Assembly (NCBI GenBank): GCA_964036045.1
Contig: OZ038387.1
Span: 20,537,348 to 20,601,347 of the forward strand
Source: Eutreptiella sp. 'Long Island Sound 2002'
Taxonomy: Eukaryota; Euglenozoa; Euglenophyceae; Eutreptiales; Eutreptiaceae
DNA: 64,000 nucleotides
Reading direction: 5' to 3'
In this document: positions 51,723 through 63,085 of the stretch, piece by piece
Layout of the letters: every line of letters starts with the position of its first letter
Numbering within the stretch: position 1 is the first letter of the stretch
Made by a program: the position numbers and the translations under genes
Notes under the pieces: model-generated
What the model was told of the DNA's origin: nothing
Databases searched by the model: none
Seen by the model: the letters and a program-made list of their open reading frames with translations, nothing else

Positions 51723-52319
51723 TGAAGCGGGTTCAGAGAGACCGCCATTCCCCGCTAAAGTCGCCGCGCTCTGCTGCAGAACGCAAGCGCAGAATGGCAA
51801 CATCATATGATTTTCAGAGATCTGCATGGCCTCAGCGCCTGGCAGTTTTACTGCTTTTGGCAAGGTTTTTTATAATTATTTTTATTAATTTCCGCATATA
51901 TCGAGTTATTCTGGACAGAGTAGACATGTGTCCGTGCACGTGAAGAGCGGCCAAGAGCAGCGCCGCGTATGCATGTAAATACTCGCAAATAGTCTCCATT
52001 TGCGCCTGTCTGCCCTACATGTGTTTCATGTGCAGGAGACATGGTGCGAAGAGCCGGGCAAGGTTCTTAGAACTGTTTGTCAAAGCAATGCGTGAAAGCA
52101 AGAACGATCACGTGTCTTCGCCGTGTTGCCAGGGAGTTTGGGAGGAGCTCCAGTGAGAAGTTTTGGAAAAGCAGCACTTGACGGTTTTGGAAATCATCGT
52201 GGATTTGAAACGTCGAAGGATTTTCAATGAAAACCTCACGAGTGCCGTCTAAAACTGGGAGCTCAGCAGCAATTGAACCAGCGCCAAGACTAAAGGAGCA
52301 GACCCAGGCTCCCGCGTCC
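51723..52319 (+). repeat. Element E LTR 2 (middle)
   Basis: 597 bp. It ends CGCGTCC rather than CGCGTCA, a single change from the usual CA terminus. It is shared by the two tandem units. Confidence 0.92.
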
Positions 52320-52387
52320 AAACAGTTCTAATACCGGGACATGTGAGTGTTCCCCCTTGCCTGCCCTTGTGTCTCAGTCGGAAGTCA

Positions 52388-52924
52388 ATGCCGTGCAGTG
52401 CTTGTGAACAGGCCGGACGCCATGCTGCTGCGCAGAGTCACGAAGACAGCAACTGCCACGTTGAAGACTGGTTCCGTCAAAGAGATGACCATCTCCAACG
52501 CAAGCGCGAAGCAAAGCGAGCGAAGCGTCGAGGAGACAACTCCAAGACAGCGCAGCTCAAGCCAGCGGAGCCAAAGCCAGAGCCGAGCCAGCAAATGGGA
52601 CCTCAGCCAGCACCGACCACGTCCGCGGAGACCAAGCCAGCGCAGCCTACCGAGGAAAGACTCGTGTGCGCCGTGGCGCTACTACGGGAGCGTGCAACGG
52701 AGAACGTGGAACGCCTGACCTGGAGTGTCATCGAGGACAATGTGGCCAGGTGGCTGAGGAAGAACCCGGGCAAGGATTTGAAGACCTGGTGGGAGCTACA
52801 GCGCTGTGCGGTGGCGCACCGTCAGCAGTACAGGCAGCCCGTGAACTATCCAGTGCCAGGGACGCCGGACTACTTTCCTATGGCTACGGTGAACGCCTTG
52901 TATGAGGAGTGGGTCAAGCGTTGA
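52388..52924 (+). CDS. Element E hypothetical protein (178 aa)
   Basis: Function not recognised. The start is taken at the first in-frame ATG (MPCSACEQAG); the frame is open 15 codons further upstream without an ATG. An N-terminal cysteine pair (CSAC) is followed by a highly basic segment (KREAKRAKRRGD), a Pro/Ala/Thr linker, and a compact C-terminal domain with several tryptophans (ERLTWSVIEDNVARWL, LKTWWELQRCAV, NALYEEWVKR). The C-terminal domain is conserved in copy 1, whose frame is otherwise broken. A small nucleic-acid-binding or Gag-like role is possible from the basic segment only. Confidence 0.55.
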   Translation: MPCSACEQAGRHAAAQSHEDSNCHVEDWFRQRDDHLQRKREAKRAKRRGDNSKTAQLKPAEPKPEPSQQMGPQPAPTTSAETKPAQPTEERLVCAVALLRERATENVERLTWSVIEDNVARWLRKNPGKDLKTWWELQRCAVAHRQQYRQPVNYPVPGTPDYFPMATVNALYEEWVKR

Positions 52925-53262
52925 AGCTTCGGCAACCGAGTGGAGATAACGAGAGCTTGCGCGACAGCATCAGGAAGCATGGGTCCGAGCAGGCGGACAG
53001 CAGAACGCCGAGTGAGCTTGCGCTGCCAGAAGCCACGGAGGCGTCCGTCGTGCCAAGAGCAGAACGCCGAGTAGAGGCTCGCGCTGCCAGAAGCTACACC
53101 AACGCCGAACGTGCCGAGTGCAGAAGAACAGGTAGAGGCTCGCGCTGCGACAAGCCGGAGGACACAACCACCACTGGGGCAGCCGAAAGACAAGCTGAGG
53201 AGTCGTCGCAAAGTAAAAAAACTGAGGTGGAGACGCCACAAGGGGCCATACGTCTGTCGTAG
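52909..53262 (+). other. Element E second open frame over a ~60-bp repeat
   Basis: This 117-codon frame overlaps the end of the preceding gene by 16 bases and is also open in copy 1 (51325..51678). It has no ATG start. It follows roughly three imperfect 60-bp repeats (AACGCCGAGTAGAGGCTCGC and variants) and reads Glu/Arg/Ala-rich. It could be reached by frameshifting or could simply be repeat-derived. Confidence 0.3.
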
Positions 53263-53295
53263 ATGTTTGGAACTGCCGGCCATGGCAAATCTCTT

Positions 53296-53306
53296 AAGGA
53301 GGGGGG
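53296..53306 (+). promoter_or_regulatory. Element E polypurine tract, copy 2
   Basis: AAGGAGGGGGG directly before LTR 3, identical to copy 1 and to F. Confidence 0.9.
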
Positions 53307-53904
53307 TGAAGCGGGTTCAGAGAGACCGCGATTCCCCGCTAAAGTCGCCGCGCTCTGCTGCAGAACGCAAGCGCAGAATGGCAACATCATATGATTTTCA
53401 GAGATCTGCATGGCCTCAGCGCCTGGCAGTTTTACTGCTTTTGGCAAGGTTTTTTATAATTATTTTTATTAATTTCCGCATATATCGAGTTATTCTGGAC
53501 AGGGTAGACATGTGTCCGTGCACGTGAAGAGCGGCCAAGAGCAGTGCCGCGTATGCATGTAAATACTCGCAAATAGTCTCCATTTGCGCCTGTCTGCCCT
53601 ACATGTGTTTCATGTGCAGGAGACATGGTGTGAAGAGCCGGGCAAGGTTCTTAGAACTGTTTGTCAAAGCAATGCGTGAAAGCAAGAACGAGTACGTGTC
53701 TTCGCCGTGTTGCCAGGGAGTTTGGGAGGAGCTCCAGTGAGAAGTTTTGGAAAAGCAGCACTTGACGGTTTTGGAAATCATCGTGGATTTGAAACGTCGA
53801 AGGATTTTCAATGGAAAACCTCACGAGTGCCGTCTAAAACTGGGAGCTCAGCAGCAATTGAACCAGCGCCAAGACTAAAGGAGCAGACCCAGGCTCCCGC
53901 GTCA
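53307..53904 (+). repeat. Element E LTR 3
   Basis: 598 bp (one extra G relative to LTR 1 and LTR 2), TGAAGCGGG...GCGTCA. It is followed by the GTAC target duplication at 53905..53908. Confidence 0.93.
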
Positions 53905-54827
53905 GTACCGGTCCTGCTCCGCTAGCAGCTCCGCGATGTCTCTCTCCGCTTCCGCCTGGCCATTCAGGATCCCCCCGATTTCCTCCTCTAGGCCGTCCTT
54001 CTGGTTGTCTAGGCGGTCGAGGTGCTGCACGATGGTGTCCATCCCCATCTTTGGGTACTTGCCGATGAGGAAGGATACGTGCTCGCAGTGGCACTCAACG
54101 TCCTTTCCACCCGATCCGGCGCATCCCACGGTTCCTGGCGCCTCGGACTCCTCCGCCATGGGTGTGTCGCCCATGTAGTCCCGCTTTGGCTCCGTGTGCC
54201 GGGCCACAGGCGCCGTTGTGGCTCTGGTAGGCCTCTCCAACGCCTCGGCATCATGCTCCAGGCTGCGTTCGGGGGCCGTGTGCGCCCTTGTGGGCGGTCT
54301 CGCCATCTCCTCCGACTCCGAAGGGAAAGCAGTCCGATAGCCATCGGATTGCCCCCGGAATCTGCAGCTGACCACAGCCTGACCGGGCTGGGATCCGTCT
54401 CCATCGCTCTGGCTTCCCCCGCGGGTTTTGGGGACCCGCGCTTCCGGTAACGCCGGGCCCTGCCGTTGCTGCCAGTCTCCTCCAACTCTTCCGCAGCGGA
54501 GCGGAGATTGCAAGCCTTGCGGCATTGCCTTTCACACATGGAGGCCAGGTCCTCCATGTCTAGCCCATGTCCTGCAAGGGCTCTCCGTTCTGAGCATCTT
54601 CGCTCTTCTCGGGCTTCCAAGTCCGGCGTCAACTCCACGGACTCAACGATCTGCACCCGGGGCGTCCCTGGGCAGGGCTCATAAGGGCCCGAGTCCCCGG
54701 TGCGGCGGTAGGGGGCAGGTAATCTTCTGCTACCATAAAGAAGGTCCCTACCAGGACAGGCCCCTGCTGTACCCCTTTCACCATTTCCTGTAACTCCTAT
54801 GGTCTTGCTTCTCACCAGGTTCTGCAT
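53905..54827 (-). pseudogene. Element D Gag N-terminal part
   Basis: The frame nearest E reads acidic helical sequence (FLIGKYPKMGMDTIVQHLDRL; EEEIGGILNGQAEAERDIAELL) and joins in frame to 50138 when E is removed. Upstream, a second frame reads VESVELTPDLEAREERRCSE and extends through the primer site (as LLYGSRRLP) to an ATG at 54827, which lies inside the LTR. A frameshift near 54380 separates the two. As in B, gag appears to start within the LTR. Confidence 0.6.
54724..54735 (-). promoter_or_regulatory. Element D primer binding site (initiator tRNA-Met)
   Basis: The minus strand reads TGGTAGCAGAAG immediately after the LTR; 11 of 12 bases match the B site. The LTR ends TTTA instead of CA, in both copies. 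Confidence 0.82.
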
Positions 54828-57182
54828 GATCTTGCCCTATCCTGCACAATTTCCCACAAAAAATAGTAAAATATGGCTCCTTCACACAAATCCTGAACCC
54901 TTGCAATAACCAACTCCCAAGTACAATAGCTCCAATCCAAATAATCCACACTGAGGCCTTCCAAGGGTGTTTGAGGTCCCGCATTAACACTCAACAACTC
55001 CTTTCAACACGCCGGTCGTCTCACGGTGCACACGGAGACACGGGCGTTGGGCATGTACATAGAATTGTACCAATAGAATAATGGAAAAAGAAGCCCTGAA
55101 ATTGGCATATGAACACAAATCATGCAAATTCGGGCAAAGATGGAAACATACACAATCACAGCCATAGACCCCTCATTACCTGGACTCAAGACCTTCCCTT
55201 GACTTGCCAACATGAGGCCCTGAACCAAGTCAAATAAGATGACTAAATGCCATGTGTCAAAAGTCACTACACAAACCCCAAAAATGTGTTCACTCCCAAG
55301 CCTCTATATCCTAGCCCAATAGGGGAGGTGGCGTGTCATGGCCTAGAGTGGTACTCAGGACCATGCCCTATCCTGACATAACTTTGGTTGGACTTCGAGT
55401 CGATTGGGCTTGGAGAATTGCCCCATGCAGATGACCTCACAACATAGCAAAATTAGGCAAATCACACCATAGTGCCCAAAATTCAATTATATACTCAAAA
55501 ATGCATACGGCAAATATTCAAATGCTCCATGCATGTGTCAAACCGGAAAGTAATATACAAGGGTGATATAGATCAAACGTCAATGCCCAAGAATATCCTA
55601 AAATTGGCTCCTAAACCCCTCCAGATATACACATGCCATGCTTCACAAGTCAACTCACGAATTTGAGACCTAATTTTGTGAGGCCTCGTGTGCCACGCCA
55701 AAGTGACCACGTGATCCGGCATATGGTGAGGTGCAACACCGAAGCATATGCCAACATAAAAGCAACATACCATAGTTCACGGATCTCTAGGCACTTTACT
55801 GTTAGCCGACCAGTTGAGCACATAAAATACAAAAATGAGCATAAAATGAGGTCAAAAACATGCAAATGTTGCTAGATTCAAGATAATTACAATAGTATAT
55901 AACTTTGCTCACCCATGGTATCAACATATGGTTCCAAACACAATTGCTTGGGACCATTTGCAATCAATCCCCCCACTTGGATCCCCACATGGACGCATAG
56001 GGACACCTTCGAACCTCCTCACGGCACGCACCATGAAAATGGGAAAATTGATAGAGGCGCTTGTGGGTCGCTCCGTAAGCCTGCCCACATGCACTATATG
56101 TGCGGTAGACTTAGTCTAGCGCTATGGAGCTCACCATTAGGACATGGGCGAAGCCCTTGCCACGTATGACTCCACATACCTTCCTACAAACGGAGATATA
56201 TAACATGGGCGTGAGCATAGCGAAGCACATACCATGCATATAACACATACCCTTAATAGTGGCTCCCACCATTGTATGCCATGCCCCTCCATGGCCATAA
56301 CTTCACGTTAAAAATACGTAGGAACCCAAGGAAAGTTACTTTGCAACACCAACACTCGTGCGGTACACTCGAAACCCATATTAAAATATTCGGTATCATG
56401 GTCCAAGAGTTGTAAAGCACTTCCTACCTTCTTGACCATGATCCTTTGATACCACGGGCAGGTGTGCATACCAAGGGCGTTTGACGCTTCCTAAATTACG
56501 TTGAGACCAAGGCAATTCCAGCCAATATCTCAAAATTGTAACTCCTCTCAGTGAGCCGGAGATATGACCCTTCAAAGTGGCCTCACGAATCAATTTTGTT
56601 TGGCCTATATCTCCAAGAAAAATGAAGGAGACAACAAAAGGAAGGTTGATTCGTGATCTGGGAAAAATGTAGGGCCAGTCAAAATTTATCATATCTAGTG
56701 CGGCGACCTCGAAATCGAAAATCGGATTCTGAATGTCTGAAAAAATCAGATTAATTTTGCGAGTGTATAACATGAAAATTGCGAAAGCAACGAACCCTTT
56801 TCTGATGAAATCTGACCCCTCATCGGGGTTTCCGCTAAAATATCTGGACATAACAGTTAACCAATCGGTTACCGCAAAATCGCGCGTCAACTGACAGTCG
56901 CCGATACATTGACAATCAGAACTGATAGCTGAAAAATTACGGAAGCATTATGATAAAAAAACCCTGTTGATTCGTGATATTCTGATATATAAATCTCAGC
57001 CGGCGGCGCCTCTGTATTGAACATGGCCGCTCATAGCTGGAATGGCCAAGCGTATCACACTATCAAATCAGGTTAGGTCAGGTGGATGGGAGAGTATGAT
57101 ATCAGCCAATGGCGGCTTGCCGGCCCATAGACACACACCCCAAGTGACCCAAAGATGGCCACGGGGGTCCGAACCGGCTTCA
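54736..57182 (-). repeat. Element D 5' LTR
   Basis: 2,447 bp, beginning TGAAGCC on the minus strand. It matches 22902..25229 plus 42409..42527 over its whole length at roughly 98% by eye. One arm of the inverted repeat seen in the 3' copy is mutated here (AATCAGATT). No gene recognised. Confidence 0.92.
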
Positions 57183-58377
57183 ATCAAGGGTTGTGAATCA
57201 AGCCTTGGCGCGACGAGATTGCCAAGGTTTCCTACCCTGGCCGGTCGCCCGAAACGGCCGATTTTGCCATTTTGGCATTTGTCGACCCAGTTTGGATCAT
57301 CACCACGCCGAGGGCCATGGAGATCCTTGAGAGCCAAGTACATGCAAGTCTCTGTTGGGCTCCCAGTGGATCGCATATGGAGTGGCGGATCCGATCTCCA
57401 AGCCGGCGTGGAGATATACCATTGGGGATACCCCCAATTTTGCCTCATTTTGAGCAGCCAAAATGACCCCCTCTTGGGACCCCAATTTCAAACCCCCTGT
57501 GGTCAATTGGCGGCCTCATATCTCTATGCCCATGAGGAGCCTGGACCGAATTCCAAGTTGTGCACTTAGATATTGGTCCTAGGTCCTGCCTCCTATCCTG
57601 TAAACCATTGGCCTTGCCCTGGCCAAGCGAGCCACCCGTGGGAATGACTCCAATTTTGGTGAATTTGGCATCATGACCCCACACGGCGAAGCCATGGCGC
57701 CCTGATGCCGGGGATTCAGAGGGAACCAGGTTGGGTGAGGGCTCCAGGGAGTTCGTACTTGAGGGGCATTGAGTCAGTTGCCTCGTCCCTACCTCTGGCT
57801 GGTCCGGACGAGGGGTCAATTTTTGAGTTGTTCGAGCTAATATCAGTTTGGGCTGAAACAGCCCATTTTCAGCTACCAACTCCTAGGGGATAATGGCGGG
57901 GCCTCATCTCTAGCTCAGAGAGGAGTTGGGACCTGCCATTCAGGGAGGGCGGGGATCCACTGTCGGTTGGCCCTGGAGCCCCTTGGTTCCCAGGAACTCG
58001 CCTGTGGCTGGGCTGAACGCCCTCCCCTATTGGCAGAGTTTCAGGGTCCGGACTGAGCAGGGCATGGGTTGTGTTTGAGCCCCCGCCCCTGCCAGCCACT
58101 GAGAGGGTCGGACCTGGGATTGGGATATGAGTTGGGACGTGTCGATTGTCCTGTGATGCCCTTACCTCAGTCCAGTCTTCACCCCATCTGTACATATCCT
58201 GATGTGTTTCTGTACATACTTTCGTTCCCTTGTTTCAGAGTGGCAAGGATCCTGAAACGCTTTGTCACATGACACGAGCATGGAGATGCCCTTGTGAGCG
58301 CAGTGCTTTGCCTGCTTGCTTGCTTGTGCGTGTCCGCCGCAGCGTCCTGTGGGCAGGCCCCCCACGGGAACGCGTCA
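57183..58377 (+). repeat. Element G 5' LTR, partial
   Basis: From about 57250 onward this matches the reverse complement of the F LTR (for example ATCATCACCACGCCGAG near 57297) with considerable divergence, and it ends CGCGTCA at 58377 like F. The first ~60 bp after D have no clear F counterpart. No gene recognised. Confidence 0.75.
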
Positions 58378-58705
58378 AAAGCGTTTCACCGCCGCGGGGT
58401 TACCCATCCCTTGCGTGCCACTCGGGGCCACCTGAACCCCGAGCACCACGGGCTTCGCAGCTCCGCCCGGAGCATCGCCCCGAGCGTCAGCAAAAGTGCC
58501 GAGTCCGTAAAGGAGGTGTAGCGACTGGAACTCCGACCTCAGCGAGTTCCTTCGGCCGACCAGTACTGGCCGCACTCCCAGCTGCATCACCCAGCTCCAC
58601 AACCACCATCGGGCGTCTGGGTCCCAGCCCTGTAGATAGAGTGGACCGCCACAACCGCTTCAACAGCCACCCCCAGGACTAGTCCATGTAGGGGAACGAG
58701 CGCCA
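58378..58705 (+). other. Element G 5' leader
   Basis: It starts AAAGCGTTTCACCGCCGCGG, identical to the F leader. No standard tRNA primer site is seen. The rest is GC-rich and non-coding. Confidence 0.6.
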
Positions 58706-61456
58706 ATGGTGAACTGGCAGGAGGCGGACAAGACGTGGCCGCTGCCCCACCCCCATGCTGTGTACCTACTGCGTGGGTTGGTGTGGGGGCAGCACTACCG
58801 CCACAGCAACCGCCAGTTCGAAGGCGGCATGCCCGGGAGTCTCGAGCTGCGCGAGGATATGGGCGTCGACCGCCTGCAGGCAGTGGAGGACTGGCTGCGG
58901 GTAGAAGAGTACGTCTACCGCTTCCGCCAGATGCGCTGGAGGGTCTGGACCCGCCCGGACAGGCCCGGCGAAGGGCTGCGCCCCGACTGGATTGAGGATG
59001 ACGAGGACCCCAACGAGTACCCGTCGGGCGCTATGATCAACGTCTCTATATGGGACATGATCGAAAAGAAGTTCCGAGAACCGGGGGACCAGCGTACGCT
59101 GCAGGGCAGCAACAGCAGCGCGTCCCCTGGGAAGGAGAAGCGATCCGCCGGGGACAAGAAGCGGGACAAGAAATGGCGGGAGTACCAGGAATCCCTGGCT
59201 GCCGAAGCCGCCCAAGCCGCGGAGAACGAAACCAAGGGCGGAACCCCAGCCCCCAGCCCCCAACGGGCCAGTGGCAGCCACCAGCCCGGCCACACCACCC
59301 TTGGCGACTTCTTTCGGGTCGCCAAGAAGGCCAAGGCCAAGCCCCGTCAGCTGCACCTGAGGCAGTCAGGCCCCAGCAGCGACGTGGGGTCGGCCCACCG
59401 TGGGAGGATGCCGGCCGACCAGGCCAGCTCCAGCAGCAGCGTTGCTCCCGACCAAAGGGACGTGGCCCCCGCCTGCGAGCGTGCCTGCGGGGTGCCCTGC
59501 AACCTTCGGATTGCCCGGCAACGGGCCACCCAGCAGAACGCTGCCGTAGAGGGCGCGGTCGGCATCCCCCAGGAGGAGGCTGCAGAGTGGGGCAGAGGCA
59601 TGGCTTTCCATGCCTCGACCGTGGCGGCCATTGCGGCCGGAGTCACGGGTGCAGCCGCACAGGAAGCAGCGGCTGCCCGGGTCAGGAGTGAGGTGGCGGC
59701 AGCCGCCCAGGAAGCCCGCCTGGCCCAGGAGGCCATTGTCCGTAAGGAGGACGAGGTGAAAGCGTTGGAAGAGGCGCTGGCCCAAGAGAGGGCAAGGAAG
59801 GAGGCGGAGGAAAGGGCCCACGCCGAAGCGACGGCCAAGGCCCAAGCGGACGCCGCCAGGAAGGACGCCATCGAGGCCGCGCGACGGAAGGTCGCTGAGG
59901 AGAGGGCCAAGACGGAGGCGGAGCTGGCAGCGTTAGAAGCGGAGAAGGCTCGGCTGCAGCGGGCTTGGGAAGCCGAGGCTGCCCGTGCCCGAGAAGAGGC
60001 CGAAAGGCGAGCTGCCGCAGCCACGGCCGCCGCAATGGAGGAGGCGGAGGCCAAGCTTCAGCGCGAGACAACCCCCGGAGGATGGAGAGTGGAGACCCTT
60101 CGCAAGCTCTTCGAAGGAGACGCCTCCTCCAAGATGAAGCTGGACCTGGAGGAGGACAGCACAAGCAGCAGTGGGGACAGTGACCCCACCGCCTACCGAC
60201 GAAGGAGGGGTAAAGAGAAGACCCCCGAGAGGGCACGGAGGCCAGCGGGCGGACATCCCCACGACTTCGACCCCTTCTTCACCGCCAGCGATGGGGACGG
60301 ACGAGACCGGTGACATCGCCGGGGAATTGCTGGCGGAGGAGGCAGAGACGTCCCCATGGAGCCGGAGGGTGAGGGTAAGGATCTCCCTCCTCCCTACCGG
60401 AGCTCGGAGTCCACCGCGTGCGAGACCCAGACGGCCAGGTGGGGCGACATGGACGACGATGATGACATGCACTTCGGCTACACGGAGAAGCCCCCATCCT
60501 CGGACCCACCGAGGCAACCCGGCAGAGACCCACCGGGACCCCCTGGCGGAGGACCATCAGGACCCCCTGGAGGACATCCACCAGGTGGACCCCCCGGAGG
60601 CGGGCCTCCTGGTGGGGGAGGACCCCCTGGACCGGTAGGGCCCAGCGGGGGCCCTCCTGGAGGACCCCCTGGGGACCCCGACGGCCCACCGGAAGATGGT
60701 GACCCGGAGGCCACCTGGCGGTTGATCGTCCACCTCCGCAGGAGGGTCCGGGCCCTCGAGCAAGAGGTAGACATGGGCAAAAGCGAGATGATCCGCATCG
60801 CCAGGGTCGCCGCGGGCGCACAGAAGGAGCTGGACATCGACAAGACGGAGATGGTCAAGATCGCCAAGGTCGCCACCGCCGCCCAGAGGGAGCTGGACAT
60901 TGCCAGGGGCGAGACCAGGCTGCTGAACAAGGTTATCAACGGCCTGCAGCAGAGGTTGGACAGGCTGGAAGGCGGTGGGAGCGTCGGCAGCGACCACCCA
61001 CCCCTGGAATCCAGCTCGTCAGACGATGGCTGGGGACCGGGACCAGGTCTGGGCAGAGCTTACGCCCCCGGCAGAGCCCCCAGGAGTCGCCCCAGCGCTA
61101 GTGTCCCCTCTCTCAGCGCCCCCTCTCATCACAGCGCGGGCCGCCGTAACGAGCGTGTGCCGCCCGGCAGTGCCAGTGAGGAGTGGCGTGACGAGTGGCT
61201 CAGTGCGGAGTACCACAACCGCCGTGCTCCACTGCGGACACCGGTACGCCCACCACGCCCCGCACCCGTCCAAGAGCCAATCCTGATGGCTGGGGGGCGA
61301 TACGGTGGACTCAGAGATGAGGTCCCCGGAGGGGAGGTGGAGTGGGATGTTGGCGGAGGCTAGGAAGACCTGGAGGAGTTCGGCATTACCGCGCCGCGTG
61401 GTGTACGACGGGAGGCCGCTGAACGCAGCCGCCTGCGCCGTGATGAGGAGGTATAC
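58706..61456 (+). pseudogene. Element G upstream gag part (coiled-coil and Pro/Gly-rich)
   Basis: It starts MVNWQEADKTW and follows the F upstream frame throughout: N-terminal domain, Ala/Glu-rich coiled-coil region, GPP/GGP-rich run. The one reading frame is broken by a TGA at 60311..60313 (arginine CGA expected) and a TAG at 61361..61363. After the TAG the same frame continues (EDLEEFGI, RRDEEVYMEG) straight into the capsid frame, with no shift, unlike F. Confidence 0.75.
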
Positions 61457-63061
61457 ATGGAGGGAGTACAGCGTGAACATCCATGTTCAGCGTACATGGA
61501 GGAACCACGGCGTAGCCACATGGATACCGCGGAGGAGATGGAAGTGGCAGCCGTGGGAGTCCGTGGGGGACGCCGATGGGAACCTCGGTCGACCTCGCGG
61601 CCGGCGTTCATGGTCTCTAAGGCCGCGGATGCCACCGTCTGGGAAGACCTGAAGGACATCAAGCCCCCCACGTACGATGGCAACCCCCTCAACCTCGTCC
61701 GCTTCTTGGAGAAGCTGGACGATTGGGGGATGACCATCACTGAAGACATGGATCCCGCAGAGGCGGAGAAATGTGTCTTCAGACGGTTCAGGTACCGCCT
61801 GCCGGAAGTGCTCCAAGAGCTATACTTCGTGGCGACCAAGGAGGGGAAAATCAAGACCCTCAAGAAAGCCAAGAAGTGGCTCAACGAGCAGGAGCGGGTG
61901 GACGCTCCGCAGGTGGCTGCCAAGCGGTGGAGGGCCATCAAGCTTCAGCATGATGGTCGGGAGATCCGCCTACGGGATTGGCGAGACTTCCGGGGGCAAT
62001 ACACCCTCTTCCGCCGCAACGTGGAGGACTGGAATGAGGGTGACAAGCAGGCCCGCCTGCTCTCCATGCTGCCGGAAGCATGGATCAAGAGAGTCACCAA
62101 GGAGGAAGCCAAGAGAGCCAAGTTCAACCACATGTTCAAGATGATGCTCCCCAAGGAGTATCATCCAAACGTGTTGGCTTCGACAAAGAAGCATGTGGCG
62201 CGCAATGTCAAGCGGCGAGAGCTGCGGAACGCCCTCCTCATCACCGTCACGGGCGATCGCGAGAAGACCGCGATGTTGCGCCTTGACGAGTGTGACGTGG
62301 GCGGCCAGACCCTCCGTCTGCAGGCTATCCCGGCGCGGATGACCTGGGACGAGGGCTTGGAGTGGGTCGGAGAGGAAGTGCTCAAAGAGTACAGGAATCT
62401 CCACCACACCCGCTGGTTGAAGGCCGGTGACCGTGATGTCAACTATGTTGGCGAAGGGTCGGGCGGGGAATCTGCCATGGACCCAGCGGGAACCGAAGGC
62501 GTGAGGCCTTCGACGATGATGACGACAACGAGGAGCCCGCCGAGACGGCCGTTTGTGCCTTCGTGGCCAACAACCTGAACGCGGGGTGCAACCAGGGAAG
62601 CTGGAAGCCCCTGCAGAAGGGTTGGAGAAAGAAAGAGAAGAAGGAACCACGCCCCATGGGCGACCCTCCGCTGTCCTTTGGGGAGTTCATACGAGCTCAC
62701 CCTCAGGGCTGCTTCGTGTGTTATGGAAGGAACAGAGGGTTCAACCATGACCACCGGACATGTCCCATCCAGAAAGGCCGACACGGAGGCTTACAAAAAG
62801 GTGCACGGGTCGAAAAAGCGTGCACCCGCGGGTATCCGGGAGACCAAGGCGGAGGTCACCAAGGACGAGCTCTCCAAGCTGATTTCGGTGGGGACCGAGT
62901 TGGCGAAGGAAATCCAGGAGATCAAGAGGTCCTGGGTTCCCAAGTCAGACGACAACAACAAGGACAAGGACAAGAAGGGTAAGAAAGGGGGAAAGAAGAA
63001 GAGTGTCAACGAGGTTGATGCGGAGGAGAGTACCCCTGCTACCACAAGCGACGCCCCTTAG
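61457..63061 (+). pseudogene. Element G Gag capsid and nucleocapsid
   Basis: The capsid reads WEDLKDIKPPTYDGNPLNL and FRRNVEDWNEGDKQARLL. The nucleocapsid has CFVCYGRNRGFNHDHRTC (CX2CX8HX4C). Two frameshifts break it, one near 62500 and one near 62778. The tail ends TTSDAP followed by the UAG at 63059..63061. Confidence 0.78.
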
Positions 63062-63085
63062 CGGAGCCCCTGCAGCCAGGGGCCC
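63059..63085 (+). promoter_or_regulatory. Element G gag-pol UAG readthrough site
   Basis: TAG, then CGGA, then a perfect 7-bp hairpin GCCCCTG-CAGC-CAGGGGC. The pol frame is the gag frame and is open beyond the stop. It is almost identical to F over this stretch. Confidence 0.72.

Larger units (their letters stand above)
50139..53904 (+). mobile_element. Element E: short non-autonomous LTR element, two internal copies and three LTRs
   Basis: LTR - internal - LTR - internal - LTR with an exact 1,584-bp period (starts at 50139, 51723 and 53307). A single unit would be about 2.2 kb with 597-bp LTRs and a 987-bp internal region. It encodes no protease, reverse transcriptase or integrase. The LTR ends (TGAAGCGG...CGCGTCA) and the polypurine tract match element F, so F-type enzymes probably moved it. 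The doubled form could come from LTR-LTR recombination between two elements. Confidence 0.92.
22902..57182 (-). mobile_element. Element D: Ty3/gypsy chromodomain retrotransposon carrying insertions E and F
   Basis: The outer limits are the two D LTRs. Removing F with one copy of its target site, and E with its 4-bp duplication, leaves about 13.3 kb in the order 5' LTR, initiator-Met primer site, gag, pol, polypurine tract, 3' LTR. gag and pol carry several frameshifts and stops. A clean target duplication at the outer ends is not visible; ATCAA at 22877 and at 57183 is only suggestive because 20 bp separate the left copy from the LTR. Confidence 0.88.

Noticed and set aside
22877-57187. ATCAA as the target duplication of D
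   Set aside because: The left copy is 20 bp away from the LTR end, across a short repeat, so it cannot be called a flush duplication.
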